Origin: Prostheceraeus crozeri
Lineage: Eukaryota > Platyhelminthes > Polycladida > Euryleptidae
Reading direction: 5' to 3'
Assembly: GCA_907163375.1 (NCBI GenBank)
Contig: CAJQUW010005335.1
Coordinates: 62,001-126,000, forward strand
DNA length: 64,000 nucleotides
Position 1 is the stretch's first letter; each line of letters opens with the position of its first letter. The position numbers and the translations under genes are program-made. Positions 1 to 13,048 of the stretch are shown here, piece after piece. The notes beneath the pieces were generated by a model that ran no database searches, was not told the origin of the DNA, and saw only the letters and a list, made by a program, of their open reading frames with translations.

Positions 1-2119
1 TTGATCGTTTATTTTCTCAGAAAGGCGTCTCATAAACTAATAAAGCATATCAGGTCCCGAATGTACTGCTCTAATGCACACTGAACGAGAGATGTCATGT
101 TTTCAAGCATTGAATTATCATACCTTTGGTAATTGCGTAAACCACTTCCAATCTTTTATCAAACTTCAAGTGCAATTTGCTGACATTGTAGGCCTTGTAC
201 GAGGTTGGGAGTGGTGCTATTAGGATCACGCTCATCTCCTCTTACTTTGCTATGAATTTTTGCTGTTCAGGTGACAAAATTGTTGTGGAACGTTAACTCA
301 ATAACTTGGAGTTGAAAGCAAGTAAAATGGGTGCATTGGGCATACCGCTTAAGCTGCGATAAAATTTGAAAAATTTCCTGAACAAGTTTGGTAATGGTCA
401 AGTTCATTGCGCAGCTGTGAAGAAACATGCGATGTTTGGATGGGGAGGATAATGTAAAAGTTGGAAAGCAGAACTAAACCGTAAAAAATCAGACTGGGCT
501 TAAGCCAGTTGGAAATATCGTGATTGGTTAACCAGTGAAAACAAAAAATGGTTAACTAGTCAAAAACCAGTCAAATTAAATAGTAAAAAACTGTTGACTA
601 GCTTGACACAAAAGCAGTGTCATCATTCTAAACATACTAATTGAAAACAATCACTCATGTCTGCACTTTCTGATTTGAAACATAATTTTGTTTTTATTCT
701 AACTTGGTTCGGGTTTCCATTTTTTACGGACTGCATGTCATAATTTCCCACTGTTATTTTGACAAACCAATAATTAATGCACAACCAAAACAGAAAATGT
801 TTTTATATAATAGTCAAATCAAGTCATACAATGTAGAAACCATCTCCCTTAATGGGAATTATCGTGCAATATCACACTAACTTGTTGCTTCCTTTGCAAG
901 AGATAGACGACGCTGTTCATGAACTTGGCCGAAAGTCGAGACGAAATTTGTGATTGTGCAAACTCATTCATCACAAATGACTAGCTAGAATCGTCATCAT
1001 TATGGTTGTAACGTTGGCATTAAAGTGTTACAGGCAGCGCAATTCAATTCAATCGTCCGTGTGGCGTCAAGTCACATTCCCCACATGCTGAGAAATTGAA
1101 CGAAAATCCCAGATACAGTTGATCTAATATCTTTATATAACAAATAACAGATTTGTGAGTGTTAGCATTTGGTGCAATCATTCTGTAGCTATATAATATT
1201 CAGTTGATAATAAACGCTGAGTGCAATAACTGGAAGTAAAACCTGATAGAAATATTGATGCATGGTCTTAAAAAGCCTTGATCATGTGACACATTGATGT
1301 TGATTTTCCTTCCTCGTTGAGACAAAAAGTTTTTGCAACACGAGGCATGATTTAAGCTTTGACACTCGTATACTTTTACCTATGATACAGGAAAGCAGTG
1401 GAAAGCTGAAGAGGTTGAATTTTCTTTTAGATAATGAAAGCTGAAGTTATCACTGTTTCGAGTGTTTTAAGACTCTTGCAGGCGGTAAGTTAAGCCAGTT
1501 TTGAGAGGGTCAAAATTCACCTGTTAACCAATTACTCGTTTACACGGTTGATGGTGCTCGCATGGTTTACACGGTTGCTAGTGCTGGACATTGTCACATG
1601 TTCAACAAAATCTTCAGAAAGTTGTTATCCTGCAGAGTTGATCGAACTTTGTCTTGTGATCTTACATTAGATCTGATGCCAAGTTTCAGAATTTCTATAA
1701 TTGATTTGTCACAATTCATCATATCAGCATTATGTGTAATTTCTACTAATTTGTTTTTATCGTGTCGAAATAAATTCTATTTGTTTGCAGTTCAGTTCAA
1801 CAAGTTTCCCAAGAATATAGAAAACAAGTCCTACGAGCTGACAGTAAATAAATCGAACCAAAACTAGATGAGGTGAGTGGTTTCATATCAAATGAACTGA
1901 TCAGAAGCTGTACATAACTTGCTGATATATTTTTATGATGCTGGCCTATCGGCGAGTTGCGATTGGGTAAATCAATTATTTCTTTTCGCGCAATTCTTTC
2001 TTTCGGATTTACGGCAGTGTCATATTTTAGAAAGAAGTTATCGCGAACTGAAATGTTAAGTTTGAAAACTCATTTGCCACCGCAGCACCAACATTAGCAA
2101 AACTGAAACTAATTTAACA
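1..2119. other. Stretch without a recognisable gene
   Basis: All six frames hold only short open stretches, up to about 100 codons, with no recognisable domain. I see no paired terminal repeats, tRNA or long tandem repeat here. It reads as host intergenic or intronic DNA. Confidence 0.5.
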
Positions 2120-2244
2120 TGAGGAAGCTAACGGATCGCACTATTCGCATGGATGTCCATGGGACGAGTCCGTTTATGCCCACGCCCATTCCACCAAATG
2201 AGATTTTCAACAGCACCGACATCACGCTGTTTTCTGTCATCTAG
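2120..2244 (+). CDS. Possible short ORF or terminal exon, 41 codons
   Basis: An ATG-initiated 41-codon frame is bounded upstream by an in-frame TAA and ends in TAG. A canonical AATAAA follows about 57 bp after the stop (2302-2307). The peptide has a proline-rich middle (SPFMPTPIPPNE) and no low-complexity tract. I do not recognise the product. The pairing with a poly(A) signal is the only reason to list it; a random frame of this size is common, so confidence is low. Confidence 0.18.
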
Positions 2245-2927
2245 TCGTGTTTTTGTGCATGTTATATGAGTTTATATGCTCATGTTTCCCTTATTCTTGG
2301 AAATAAACATTTTTGACTTTTGACGATTATTTACACTTGGAAATCCCACGGTCCGCTGACTTTAGATAATGATTTTCGATAGCTCGATAGCTTAGTGTTT
2401 CAGTCTGCATTAGTGCATTTGCTGATAATTAAAAAAATCTTTGTTCATGTCATAATTAAGGACTGTGATCTCCGCTGGTTTATTGTTACTATATATACTG
2501 CTAAAAGAACGCATACCGGCATGTACGCTTACAAATTCATTCTCGCTAAGGAAAATTGCGATCCAAATGCATTTCATTCATAATTAAGCTAAAAGATACT
2601 TTGAATCTCATCATGATATTTATCCTAAAAGCCAAAGTCACAAAACTTGAGATACAGGTAAATGCGGACATGATCTGAGTATATAGATGCCCGCTGACGG
2701 TGCGCGTTTGCGTGGGCTTTCCACTCATGCTTTCAGGTCACTTGAAATGCCGCGTTGTATTCTAATTTTCCACACAAGGGTACTGTTCAAATGAAGTTCG
2801 GTTTGCAGCTAAAACATTTCCTCACTAAATCAATATAAATCAACAGTAATATTGCATTTTGTGGCAATTGGTTGAGTCTGGTCAATTGAAATCAAGGATT
2901 GATGTACAATTGATTGATTGATAGTTT

Positions 2928-3115
2928 ATCGAAGCCTCAACGTCACTGCTCCCCACCGGGAGGCTTGGACGGTGCTGACATAGCCAGACCTTTTTGGAGC
3001 GTTGCAATACTTTCAGTTCCGATGTCCTTCCTGCTGTCTTCAGCGACACTTTCGGCTCTCGACCATTAGACCAAAAGATTGCTAGGCCAAGTAGCACTGA
3101 ACCGCCCGGCACCGG
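2928..3115 (+). repeat. Interspersed repeat family A, copy 1 (SINE-like)
   Basis: This segment and 62545-62705 share a diverged sequence in the same orientation. Shared blocks include TTGGACGGTGCTGAC, TTGGAGCG, ATGTCCTTC and TAGACCAAAAG.TTGCTAGGCCA. It is more G+C-rich than its surroundings. The size (about 160-190 bp), the dispersion and a B-box-like GGTTCGACCTC in the other copy suggest a SINE or short non-autonomous element. No target duplication was identified. Confidence 0.5.
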
Positions 3116-4025
3116 AGTTCATTATGATGAACAATCGTGGGAATTCCAGTAAACTGAAATGTCAAGAGTAACTTTTGTTGATAATGAAATTTTGCGCCAT
3201 GAATTAACTTATTTTTGAATTTTAGTCGATCGTTCATGAGCATTCTGCTATTTGACAACAACTAACTAAAGATCAACGAATCTTGAGGTAATCTCCAATG
3301 ACGATGATTCGGTAAAGAGAGTCCTGTGGCTTCCATCTGTCTTCGTTTATTGTGGTGATAAAGTACAATGGAATTGTTATCCGTTTAATTGCATTAACTC
3401 GTTACAAATAGGTTTACCTTCGCTGTAAGATGATACTTGTTTTTATGTTTCATGATTAATCAAATATTAACTAATTGCTTGATCTATGTTTATATCAAAG
3501 TTTTGCTTGCAAAGTCAACGTTGAGTTGAAAGTTAGTTTCACGAAAACTTCTATATATAAAATGAAATTCGTAATGCTGTCATTAAGAGGATATAGATGT
3601 CTAGTATAACGTAGCAAAATCTGAGACATCTCACTCACCGTCAAATATATGTATCTTATTATTTCTTCGTTTCAAGATCTTGAAAAGAGTAAGTGAAAAT
3701 AAAAGTGAATATTCAATTAATTAGCCAGGAAATGTGCTTTGTTTGCAGTAATTAATGTAGACATTAAAAATAGGTATGTTTACCCTGAATCTTAGTTTTC
3801 TCATGCATAAGGGAAAGAGCTGAAAGTCGGAGCGGAACATAATTTGTAATATCTTCATTTCCTTTGATGATTGAATTTCTCGACTAACGAAATCACAATG
3901 GATCGAATTTCTTGGTACATTCTGTGACGCTGATGAAATGAATAATGACTGCAAAGAAAGCTCTTATCCTAGTTGTTTTAGATATTTTCATAACGTCACG
4001 AAGACGAACACGATAATATTCGTGC
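3116..4025. other. Stretch without a recognisable gene
   Basis: Only short frames with no recognisable domain, and no repeat structure that I could see. Confidence 0.45.
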
Positions 4026-4082
4026 TTCAGCTCTCCATTAGTCGGTCTTCGAAGTGCAAGGTTTCAGGTTCGAGCCTGAAGA
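4026..4082 (+). repeat. tRNA-like (pol III box) remnant
   Basis: A good pol III B-box-like core (GGTTCGAGCC) lies 39 bp after an A-box-like CAGCTCTCCATTAGTCGG. The ends CTTCA and TGAAG can pair like an acceptor stem. A plausible anticodon arm is lacking, so a tRNA-derived SINE head or decayed tRNA is likelier than a working gene. The downstream segment to about 4300 is locally G+C-richer and may be the body of the same repeat. Confidence 0.3.
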
Positions 4083-7039
4083 CAGTATCGTGACTCGGTT
4101 GGCAGGCATTTTTTATGAGCTGGAATCTCCGCCTCTTCAGCCATGACATAGTTTGCATGAGGACCACGAAGGTGATTCCTCAGCTTCTGTGTTTTTGTGT
4201 CACTCTCTCGTCTTGCGTCCGATGTGTCTGTCCATGACGTGCAGCGTTGTCGGCGTCGCTGCTTGCGTTGTTCATTTTGCGGTTTCGACACCCCTTGCTA
4301 TGATAATAGAGATGCGTATTACGGAACTCCAATGAAGACTATGAATCCATTGATTGTGCTCACGAATTTTCGAGCTTTGCGCCCTGAGTTGTTTGATAAT
4401 TCATTTCTTTGTTTTGTGGATGTACTCACAAAGCCATTGATGTTCATCTGGCGTGGATCGTTGCTATTCAGTTGCATTTAAACATGGCCACTATTTTCCT
4501 TCTAGAACTGTTACAATGTCTTTCTTCCCTGCTAGCTTTCAAAACAAACCGATATTAATTGTTTTCTATGCAAGGCGGCAATATTGAAAGGAACATTCCT
4601 AGTGAACGACTTAGAGGAGATTTTAGTATTTGTTTTGTAGCATGCTCTCAGTCATTTTATCAGTTAAATGTCAACTTTTTGTAGAGAATGCTTCTCAATC
4701 AGTGTAAGAATCGAACAAATATATTTATTATTTACTTTTATAGGTCGACGTAATATCATAATGTTAACTTTCCCCAAAATCGAATTCTATAGTGCGGATC
4801 AGCTTTATCCATGGTTTTTTAGTATGAATAATTATAATGAAAATGTCATTGCTAACTTACGGGAACATATAAGCATAGGAAACAGGCGAATTAATCGAAA
4901 GTTTTAAGGAAATGCGATTCTCTATTATTAGTTTTCCTGAGTAAAGGATAATTGATGATAATTAATTTCTACTCTACATGTATAACTCAGTTTTACCTGA
5001 GCATTCAATAATGAAATTGTAGCTATGTAAATATGTTGATATTGAAGTATTATGTTCTGCTACACGTTAAGGTAGCCTCCTAAGGTTTTTTGCTTTATAT
5101 GTGCTATCAGAATCCACCCGACATATTTTTGTGGACGTGGAATAAATAACGAATCATAATAGAAAAGATGACTTCTTGCATGAGATGGCATCCGACGGCC
5201 CCTGATTAGGTGTTTGAATATTTCAAACCTGAGGTTCTCTTGCTTTTCATTCATTCCGTCGTTTTGCAACATGTCCTTCAGTTGACAACCTCTTTAGTTG
5301 ACAGCCTCGGCAGCTTCGAAAGCTGCTTTCATGTGTGAAATGAAACACCAGCAGGGTCGATGGAATCTTTTTCAGAGCTTGCTATGTTATTTATTAAATC
5401 GCAGGATCACTGGTCACTTGCAATCAACCTTCTTTCGGTGTAAGTGTGAGATCGAATTTTTTTCCGCCCTCCCCCCCACCTGGCGAATGTTTGGAATATC
5501 TTTTAAACTAAGCAAGCTATGGACACCAGATTTCTAGTAGCTTGCTTTCCATGTATTATGCAACTTTTTACAGAAGGATGATCAATTTGGAACAATACTT
5601 TTGGCGTGAGAGCTATTTTAAAATTTGAATGTTTGGGATATTTTGTCTGATTTCGGTATGCATGTATATTCACTTCTAATGTATATTGCGGCATCAATTC
5701 TTGATGAAATAAGTTGAGATTACATATGGGATTCTTCCTATCAATATAGAGATATTTACAAATGCAAAATCTTTGAATTTTAGATTGTCTGCCCTTTATT
5801 TATGCATGTCTGAAATTTGAAATATGATTTTTGATCATTTTTGTACTTTTTAGTTCTGCATCTGATCGATCAGCAATTATTGAAAATTTTCAGAATCATA
5901 TTGCTTTTAGCCTCAGTGTCTCGATAAAAGTCAACGAATTGGGTTGTTTCTTCACCTGCAGAAACTAAATGCTAAAATGTGCGATTTTGGTGAAATTTGA
6001 GTTGAATTAAAAGTTTGAATTATTTGACCTTTGACCTCATCTAATGCAATGATGCAATCTGAGACCGATCGTTTTACTAATCACCTTAACCAGATCTTTC
6101 GATTAGTGCATGGTTCACCAGTTTTGTTGTAATTTTCCAATTCAAACAGTGATCTAATCCAAATTTGTTAAAAAGTGGCGTTTTTGACCTTCACCTCACC
6201 CCAGGGATGACTTTAGAAATAAAACTGATGCTGTTTTTCGGAATCCCCTTTTAATTCCGCTTCGATTGATGTGTGGTTTGGCAAAATTGGTGCAATAGTT
6301 TGGGAGATAAGCAGAGGCGTCGAAAATCGCCCCCCCGCCAGTGGGGCGCCTTCCGAAAAATTACGTTGGCAAAATTTGTTAAATACATTGTTGGTTAAAA
6401 AGTAGTTGAAAAAAGTTTTGAAAACATTAAAAAATACTGTTATAAAAATCGTTTTAAAACCATGTGCAAATCACGATTATCAGTTTCTTATTGTATGATT
6501 TTAAAACTTTCGGTAGCTGATTATCAGTCGCACTAGCAACTGGAATCAATATTAACACTCAAATATCAATTTGTTGTCATTCGGCATTGTTCCCATGCAT
6601 GATGAAAAATGTGTTAGATAAATATATGAAAATATTTTCCCTTTGTTGTTGTTGAAAGGCCATCTACATGTAAATAGAATGTGCATCGGGAACTTGAAGT
6701 GAAGTCATTTCCTAAATACGTACGAGTTTCGACTGCTTGCTGTCGTCGCATACTAACAAATTTGTCCAGCATCCCTTTTTAGCAGTTTCCCATTGCAATT
6801 AATTGTTTAATTCCAGACAAGTATAGTGAAAGTCAGTGAACGCCATTAGTTGATGAGAAATTTCAAATTTAATGTCGACATTACAGAATGTTTAGTCGAG
6901 TTCCCATCGCTTGTTATTATATCAATTGCATCTGTTCACCAATTTCAATTTCACGTCCTTCTGTAAATGAGAAATATTTCATTCTTTTCAATGCGTATAA
7001 TTATCTGTATTTGAATAATGGTGATGCTTAACTCAGGAA
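4083..7039. other. Stretch without a recognisable gene
   Basis: No recognisable coding domain. From 6000 to 6360 there are repeated TTTGACCT-type phrases and a short C-run/G-run patch (about 6328-6352), which look like the edge of a degenerate dispersed repeat. Nothing else is supported. Confidence 0.4.
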
Positions 7040-7048
7040 CAAGAAGAA

Positions 7049-7404
7049 ATGTCGTTGAAGTTAGCACCAACTTCAACACCAACTTTTTGAATAGAGTTTG
7101 TACAGAATAGGAAACCACATGTTTAGGTACTACTGATGACGCAGAGTTTGTACACCCAAAAACTTTTCCAAAATTCGAACTCCTTCACCTTCAAAATTCA
7201 AATTTAAATTCGAAAAATTGGTGCAAGTATTGGTGCTACCTGGTTAGCGAGTTTGTACAGCATTCCGATGGAAAAATTTAGATACAAGAGCAAAAAATTG
7301 AGTTTGTACAGATACTTCCAGCACTTTCCTTACACGAACAACCAGAAAAAACCGCCAAAAACCGATTTTTTCAAAAAATGATAAGATTTTCCAGAAAAGT
7401 TCTT
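7049..7404 (+). repeat. Left unique terminal inverted repeat
   Basis: This arm matches the reverse complement of about 13049-13406 almost base for base. The phrase GAGTTTGTACA(G/C) recurs five times within it, at irregular spacing, and continues into the satellite. These could be subterminal transposase-binding sites; that is inference. Confidence 0.75.
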
Positions 7405-8093
7405 GGTGCTACATGGAAAATGAGTTTGTACAGTGCTCTAACCGGTGGAAGAGTGTTCTACTAATCCAGTCTGAGTTTGAACACACATTTCTCCGACACT
7501 CCAGCACTCCTACGACCGGTAAATACCGGTTATTGTACAGTAACTACAAGAATACTGCCCATTTATGAACAAATCAATTGGTGCTACATGGAAAATGAGT
7601 TTGTACAGTGCTCTAACCGGTGGAAGAGTGTTCTACTAATCCAGTTTGAGTTTGAACACACACTTCTCCGACACTCCAGCACTCCTATGACCGGTAAATA
7701 CCGGTTATTGTACAGTAACTACAAGAATACTGCCCATTTATGAACAAATCAATTGGTGCTACATGGAAAATGAGTTTGTACAATGCTCTAACCGGTGGAA
7801 GAGTGTTCTACTAATCCAGTCTGAGTTTGAACACACACTTCTCCGACACTCCAGCACTCCTATGACCGGTAAATACCGGTTATTGTACAGTAACTACAAG
7901 AATACTGCCCATTTATGAACAAATCAATTGGTGCCACATGGAAAATGAGTTTGTATAGTTCTCTAGCCGGTGGAAGAGTGTTCTACTAATCCAGTCTGAG
8001 TTTGAACACACACTTCTCCGACACTCCAGCACTCCTACGACCGGTAAATACCGGTTATTGTACAGTAACTACAAGAATACTGCCCATTTATGA
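7405..8093 (+). repeat. 175-bp satellite, about 4 units (left array)
   Basis: Units begin at 7405, 7580, 7755 and 7930 (GGTGC(T/C)ACATGG), exactly 175 bp apart. Each unit carries a palindromic core, ACCGGTAAATACCGGT, plus ACCGGT earlier in the unit. Long open frames across the array repeat every 175 bp and come from periodicity, not from selection for coding. Confidence 0.9.
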
Positions 8094-8430
8094 TCATGGA
8101 ATTATAAGTTTCTCTAAGTTGGATGTCAAAGTAAGTGACTTCAAAGTCTCTTTTACCTCATGATTGGGGTAAATATGACATGGTCTGGGTGTTTTTGCAT
8201 CTGATTACGTTTTCATATAGTGTTGCGAATTAAACTCCGATGATGTGTTGGGAATGTAGTATGAAATGACGGTGATGTGTTTCGCACCTATCTTGGTAAT
8301 AGAGCAACTGATCTTTACAAGAAAATCCTAAGTGCTACCTAATCGCTACCTAGAAAAGACATTTTCACATATAGAAGTGGATCTTGGTTTATTTGTGATT
8401 GCAGAATTGATGTAGCTCATTATTTCGATA

Positions 8431-8884
8431 CACTAGGTGACATGTCACGCTCAATCACGCGTAATTACACATGACCCCAAACATTCGTGGCTATGCGGGA
8501 TATTGCTGCAATATAAGTTATATATGTAAGTATAGTTGGCAGTCCTGTTATATAGACTTTGCGTCTCATGTGTCTGCCTGTATCAGAGGCTAAACAATGT
8601 GATAGGACCTCAATTTCATGCTCAGAGAAGACAGAACATGCCTAGCGGTTCATCTTAGTGGTTCAAGCGGCAGCGCAGACAACCGTGGACGACGCGCAAA
8701 CTATAAACGCTCGCCCGCGCGTATTCTTAAACATCTCCCATGTTTTAACAGCATCAGATCAAGTGATTTCTGACTCTTAAAGCAGCGCATATATACGCGG
8801 GTAGAAGAATAGAATGTCCTTAACCACGGATGTTTGGGGTGTTCCGTAATTACGCCTGAATCACGCGTGGCATGTCACCTAGTG
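8431..8884. mobile_element. 454-bp MITE with TA target duplication, nested in the 6.4-kb element
   Basis: Imperfect terminal inverted repeats of about 60 bp start CACTAGGTGACATG and end with the complement CATGTCACCTAGTG. TA lies directly outside each end (8429-8430 and 8885-8886). The TA duplication points to Tc1/mariner-type mobilisation; the CACTA start would also fit an EnSpm relative with a 2-3-bp duplication. No coding capacity. The centre is G+C-rich for this window (CGCGC motifs). Confidence 0.75.
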
Positions 8885-8886
8885 TA

Positions 8887-11677
8887 GACTTATGTTTATG
8901 TGAAATAATAATGGGCAGTGTTTATAGTATGTAAGCGTATTTTGAAGCTGAATAGGTCTATTTTTAAATAGGATACATGCATGAAATGCTACAACTGATA
9001 TACGTTCAAAAACAGAATTAGCCTATTTTAGAAATATACGAGCGCATTAGAGAAAAGAATATCAGAATTAGGCCTAAATATCGTAAAGATTTCTCGTTCT
9101 TTCTGGACGTAGATCCTTTCGTTTGATTGACTTGAAATGGCATCTAGCTGTTATTAATCGATCGAAATCCATGAACTTGAAACAAGCTTGGATCTTGAGC
9201 ATTGCACCCTATTGTCGTTTGAGACACCTATGATTTCAAAATATGTTGGTGACGATTTTATTGACACATGCTGGAGTGTATCAAAAACTTAAGCAACAAA
9301 AATCAAAATTTTGCACGTTGTCGCACCTATATCTCGATGGGCCTTGTCGCATTTACACCGGACCTGCTTTTCACTACCAAAATCGATCGGGCTACGTAAA
9401 TAATGAAGAGGTATTCGATCGAATCCGCTATTTCGTGTGGATGAACTTGACATCTTACTGTGATGTAAAAGGTCGCCCATATTTAATTCCAGCTTGCTTC
9501 TCTTGACAGCAAACAAAATTTGTTGCAGAGTAAAGCAAATAAGGCCCAATTTTCAAAAACTGCCAAATCGTTCACCAAGTGCCAGGGTGGTATGCAATAC
9601 TTTTGCGAAATAAAATGCCTTAGAGATTGGCTATCGATGCAGGCACATATGGATGCAAACTGAACGGTTTCTTGGCTATGAGCTATTGGTTTTGGCTACA
9701 ACCTAGTAGCATTTACCTAATGTTGCATTTCCCCAAGCCAGCCTATCGTAATTATAATCCTGCAATATTTTTATACACTGCTTGTTCAATATTTTCATCT
9801 ACAATCAACGATCAAGGTCACTTAACTATCACATGTTGATTTAAAAATTTGGCGGATGACTGAAGGTCGAAATTCCATCTTTTGCAGCGAATTGCGTGTA
9901 TTTGTATTTCTTAATCTATTCGCGGCTGTTTATGTTTAAATGGCATAAAGAATTACGAACTTTCACATAGAAAAATGAAGTAATATGTAAGTTTGCTTGG
10001 TTTACGCTCATTTATACAGCATCATTTAATTAGTATTAGCACATGAGAAGATCTAATTGTTCAAATATTTGACGATGAGCAAATCAACAAAAATGAGATT
10101 AGCAATGAATATATCCCGTAAGTTTTATATGTCATTATTTTATGGCTACTGAACTGAGAGCCTAACTAGCCTGCCTGACTGTGATACAATTTTTGATGCA
10201 TCCGGTGATTAACATCATCAGTTAAGGTTCAGAAAATCAAGTTCCTATTTCTATCAGTTGGGTTGAACCTACATACAAGGTTTATAACCTACATTGCGGT
10301 TATTGCATTTAACGCATATTTCATTTGAAGGAGCTATACTTCGGGTTGTACGACATAACTTGAAAATCAGTAGGTTGCCTTCTACACCGCTCGTTAAGAC
10401 ATCTGGTGATCACATTCTTTCATTTGAAATTATTCACATTATCAACTTAGTGAGCATGTAGTGTATCTGAACATGCGTGACTGATTACAGAGAGCGTCTG
10501 TTCAACAACTACGATTATGACTCCCCTGCTCTCATGTTTGACCGATAAGTCTTCAACATTTTTTGAGTGTGAACACGAAATTGAAATATTTTGACCACTA
10601 TTTTATTCCGCTTGTCATGAGCATTCATGAAATTTGTTGTAATCGATCTTATCCCGACCATTTCCTTTTGTATTTTAAAAACTTTATCGCTCGGTCACAT
10701 TTTTGGTCATTTAAGGTTCATCGTACAGGCTATACGCAAGCCTGTACAATTCTTACTTTTATACCTGTGACATGAGATTTCCATGACACTTGAGATTCAC
10801 TGTGTTTCAGCTATGCACATGATCGCGGACTGCTGTTCAGACCTTTGTGTGCTGAGTGATGGTCTCGATTTTAACGTAATGCTGTGTTAATGAAATATAC
10901 GACATTGTCTGCAATCGGTCTTCTTAACAATACCTTTGATTATTTACCGGATTTTACGCCTACCTTAAATTCACATATTCAGACAAACCTTTTCCCTTTG
11001 TACTCTACGGTTTCCATTGTTTCGTCCTATCAGCTAGACTATGGACAAGTATATGCAGTTATATGGACAAGTATATCTATTATACCTTCGATTGTTTTCC
11101 AGATATTAGTGATGAATTACAGGCAACACTTATTATCAAGATTGTTGTTTTTTGCGGTGATTTTTAAGTGCATTTGTAATTGTTTTGACTACAATTGGTT
11201 AACACAACTTAGTACAGGCATTTTCAGCGATGTTCCTCTTTTCTATACCTTGTAGTTGTTTTTCTATATGCGTTTCGGACTGTCCGATCATTATCGTATC
11301 TAAGATATTCGGTCTTCATTGCATAAATGTCACAAGTCATTTTCATCCTATCTGACCTTTCTATGCTGTGCTTCCTACTGTAATAGAGTATGTAAAAATT
11401 TGAGAACTCGATATTCATCTGTCGTCTTTCTCCCATGTCAGGATTTGAATTTGATGCAGCTATTGATTTTTGGAGTACCGCTACATCAAGTTTTCCACCC
11501 GTGACCTTTATGACGTACTCGGGCTTTTTCCAAAGTTTTGAGCACCATTCTCAGCAGAGTTCATATTCTGATGGACAATAACATTTCTTGAAACAAAATA
11601 TTGTTTCAACTCGTTTCACTGGTGGAAGATAGCGATTCAACCAACAACTGAATTTTGAAACAACACCATTGCATCGC
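8887..11677. other. Interior of the 6.4-kb element, no transposase seen
   Basis: This is the unique core between the satellite arms and the nested MITE. The longest frame is 10884-11255 (+), 123 codons. It is hydrophobic, with a membrane-like run around VIWTSISIIPSIVFQILV, and contains a short direct repeat (TATGGACAAGTATAT twice near 11040-11075). I do not recognise it and it may be chance in A+T-rich DNA. No DDE transposase motif was found in either strand. The core could be captured host DNA. Confidence 0.45.
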
Positions 11678-13048
11678 TGATGTAGTTACTATACAATAAC
11701 CGGTATTTACCGGTCGTAGGAGTGCTGGAGTGTCGGAGAAGTGTGTGTTCAAACTCAGACTGGATTAGTAGAACACTCTTCCACCGGTTAGAGCACTGTA
11801 CAAACTCATTTTCCATGTGGCAGCAATTGCTTTGTTCATAAATGGGCAGTATTCTTGCAGTTACTGTACAATAACCGGTATTTACCGGTCGTAGGAGTGC
11901 TGGAGTGTCGGAGAAGTGTGTGTTCAAACTCAAACTGGATTAGTAGAACACTCTTCCACCGGTTAGAGCATTGTACAAACTCATTTTCCATGTAGCACCA
12001 ATTGATTTGTTCATAAATGGGCAGTATTCTTGTAGTTACTGTACAATAACCGGTATTTACCGGTCGTAGGAGTGCTGCAGTGTCGGAGAAGTGTGTGTTC
12101 AAACTCAAACTGTATTAGTAGAACACTCTTCCACCGGTTAGAGCACTGTACAAACTCATTTTCCATGTAGCACCAATTGATTTGTTCATAAATGGGCAGT
12201 ATTCTTGTAGTTACTGTACAATAACCGGTATTTACCGGTCGTAGGAGTGCTGGAGTGTCGGAGAAGTGTGTGTTCAAACTCAGACTGGATTAGTAGAACA
12301 CTCTTCCACCGGTTAGAGCACTGTACAAACTCATTTTCCATGTGGCAGCAATTGCTTTGTTCATAAATGGGCAGTATTCTTGCAGTTACTGTACAATAAC
12401 CGGTATTTACCGGTCGTAGGAGTGCTGGAGTGTCGGAGAAGTGTGTGTTCAAACTCAGACTGGATTAGTAGAACACTCTTCCACCGGTTAGAGCATTGTA
12501 CAAACTCATTTTCCATGTAGCACCAATTGATTTGTTCATAAATGGGCAGTATTCTTGTAGTTACTGTACAATAACCGGTATTTACCGGTCGTAGGAGTGC
12601 TGGAGTGTCGGAGAAGTGTGTGTTCAAACTCAAACTGGATTAGTAGAACACTCTTCCACCGGTTAGAGCACTGTACAAACTCATTTTCCATGTAGCACCA
12701 ATTGATTTGTTCATAAATGGGCAGTATTCTTGTAGTTACTGTACAATAACCGGTATTTACCGGTCGTAGGAGTGCTGGAGTGTCGGAGAAGTGTGTGTTC
12801 AAACTCAGACTGGATTAGTAGAACACTCTTCCACCGGTTAGAGCATTGTACAAACTCATTTTCCATGTAGCACCAATTGATTTGTTCATAAATGGGCAGT
12901 ATTCTTGCAGTTACTGTACAATAACCGGTATTTACCGGTCGTAGGAGTGCTGGACTGTCGGAGAAGTGTGTGTTTAAACTCAGACTGGATTAGTAGAACA
13001 CTCTTCCACCGGTTAGAGCACTGTACAAACTCATTTTCCATGTAGCAC
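11678..13048 (-). repeat. 175-bp satellite, about 8 units (right array)
   Basis: This is the same 175-bp unit as 7405-8093, in reverse orientation. Variants alternate. Type A units (GTGGCAGCAATTGCTTTG) start at 11818 and 12343, and each is followed by two type B units (GTAGCACCAATTGATTTG). That gives a 525-bp higher-order period at 11818-12342 and 12343-12867. The copy number is about twice that of the left array, so the two arms evolve by unequal exchange. Confidence 0.9.

Noticed and set aside
7405-8093. Regular repeats that might suggest a CRISPR-like array
   Set aside because: Units are contiguous 175-bp satellite copies without unique spacers, in a eukaryotic context.
10884-11255. Hydrophobic 123-codon frame as a membrane protein gene captured by the 6.4-kb element
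   Set aside because: No family match that I can defend, and A+T-rich DNA readily gives hydrophobic frames; a short direct repeat inside also argues against it.
11637-12802. A series of overlapping 88-98-codon frames with nearly the same protein sequence
   Set aside because: They repeat every 175 bp and are a by-product of the satellite periodicity; similar frames occur in the left array. No domain and no independent start or splice signals.
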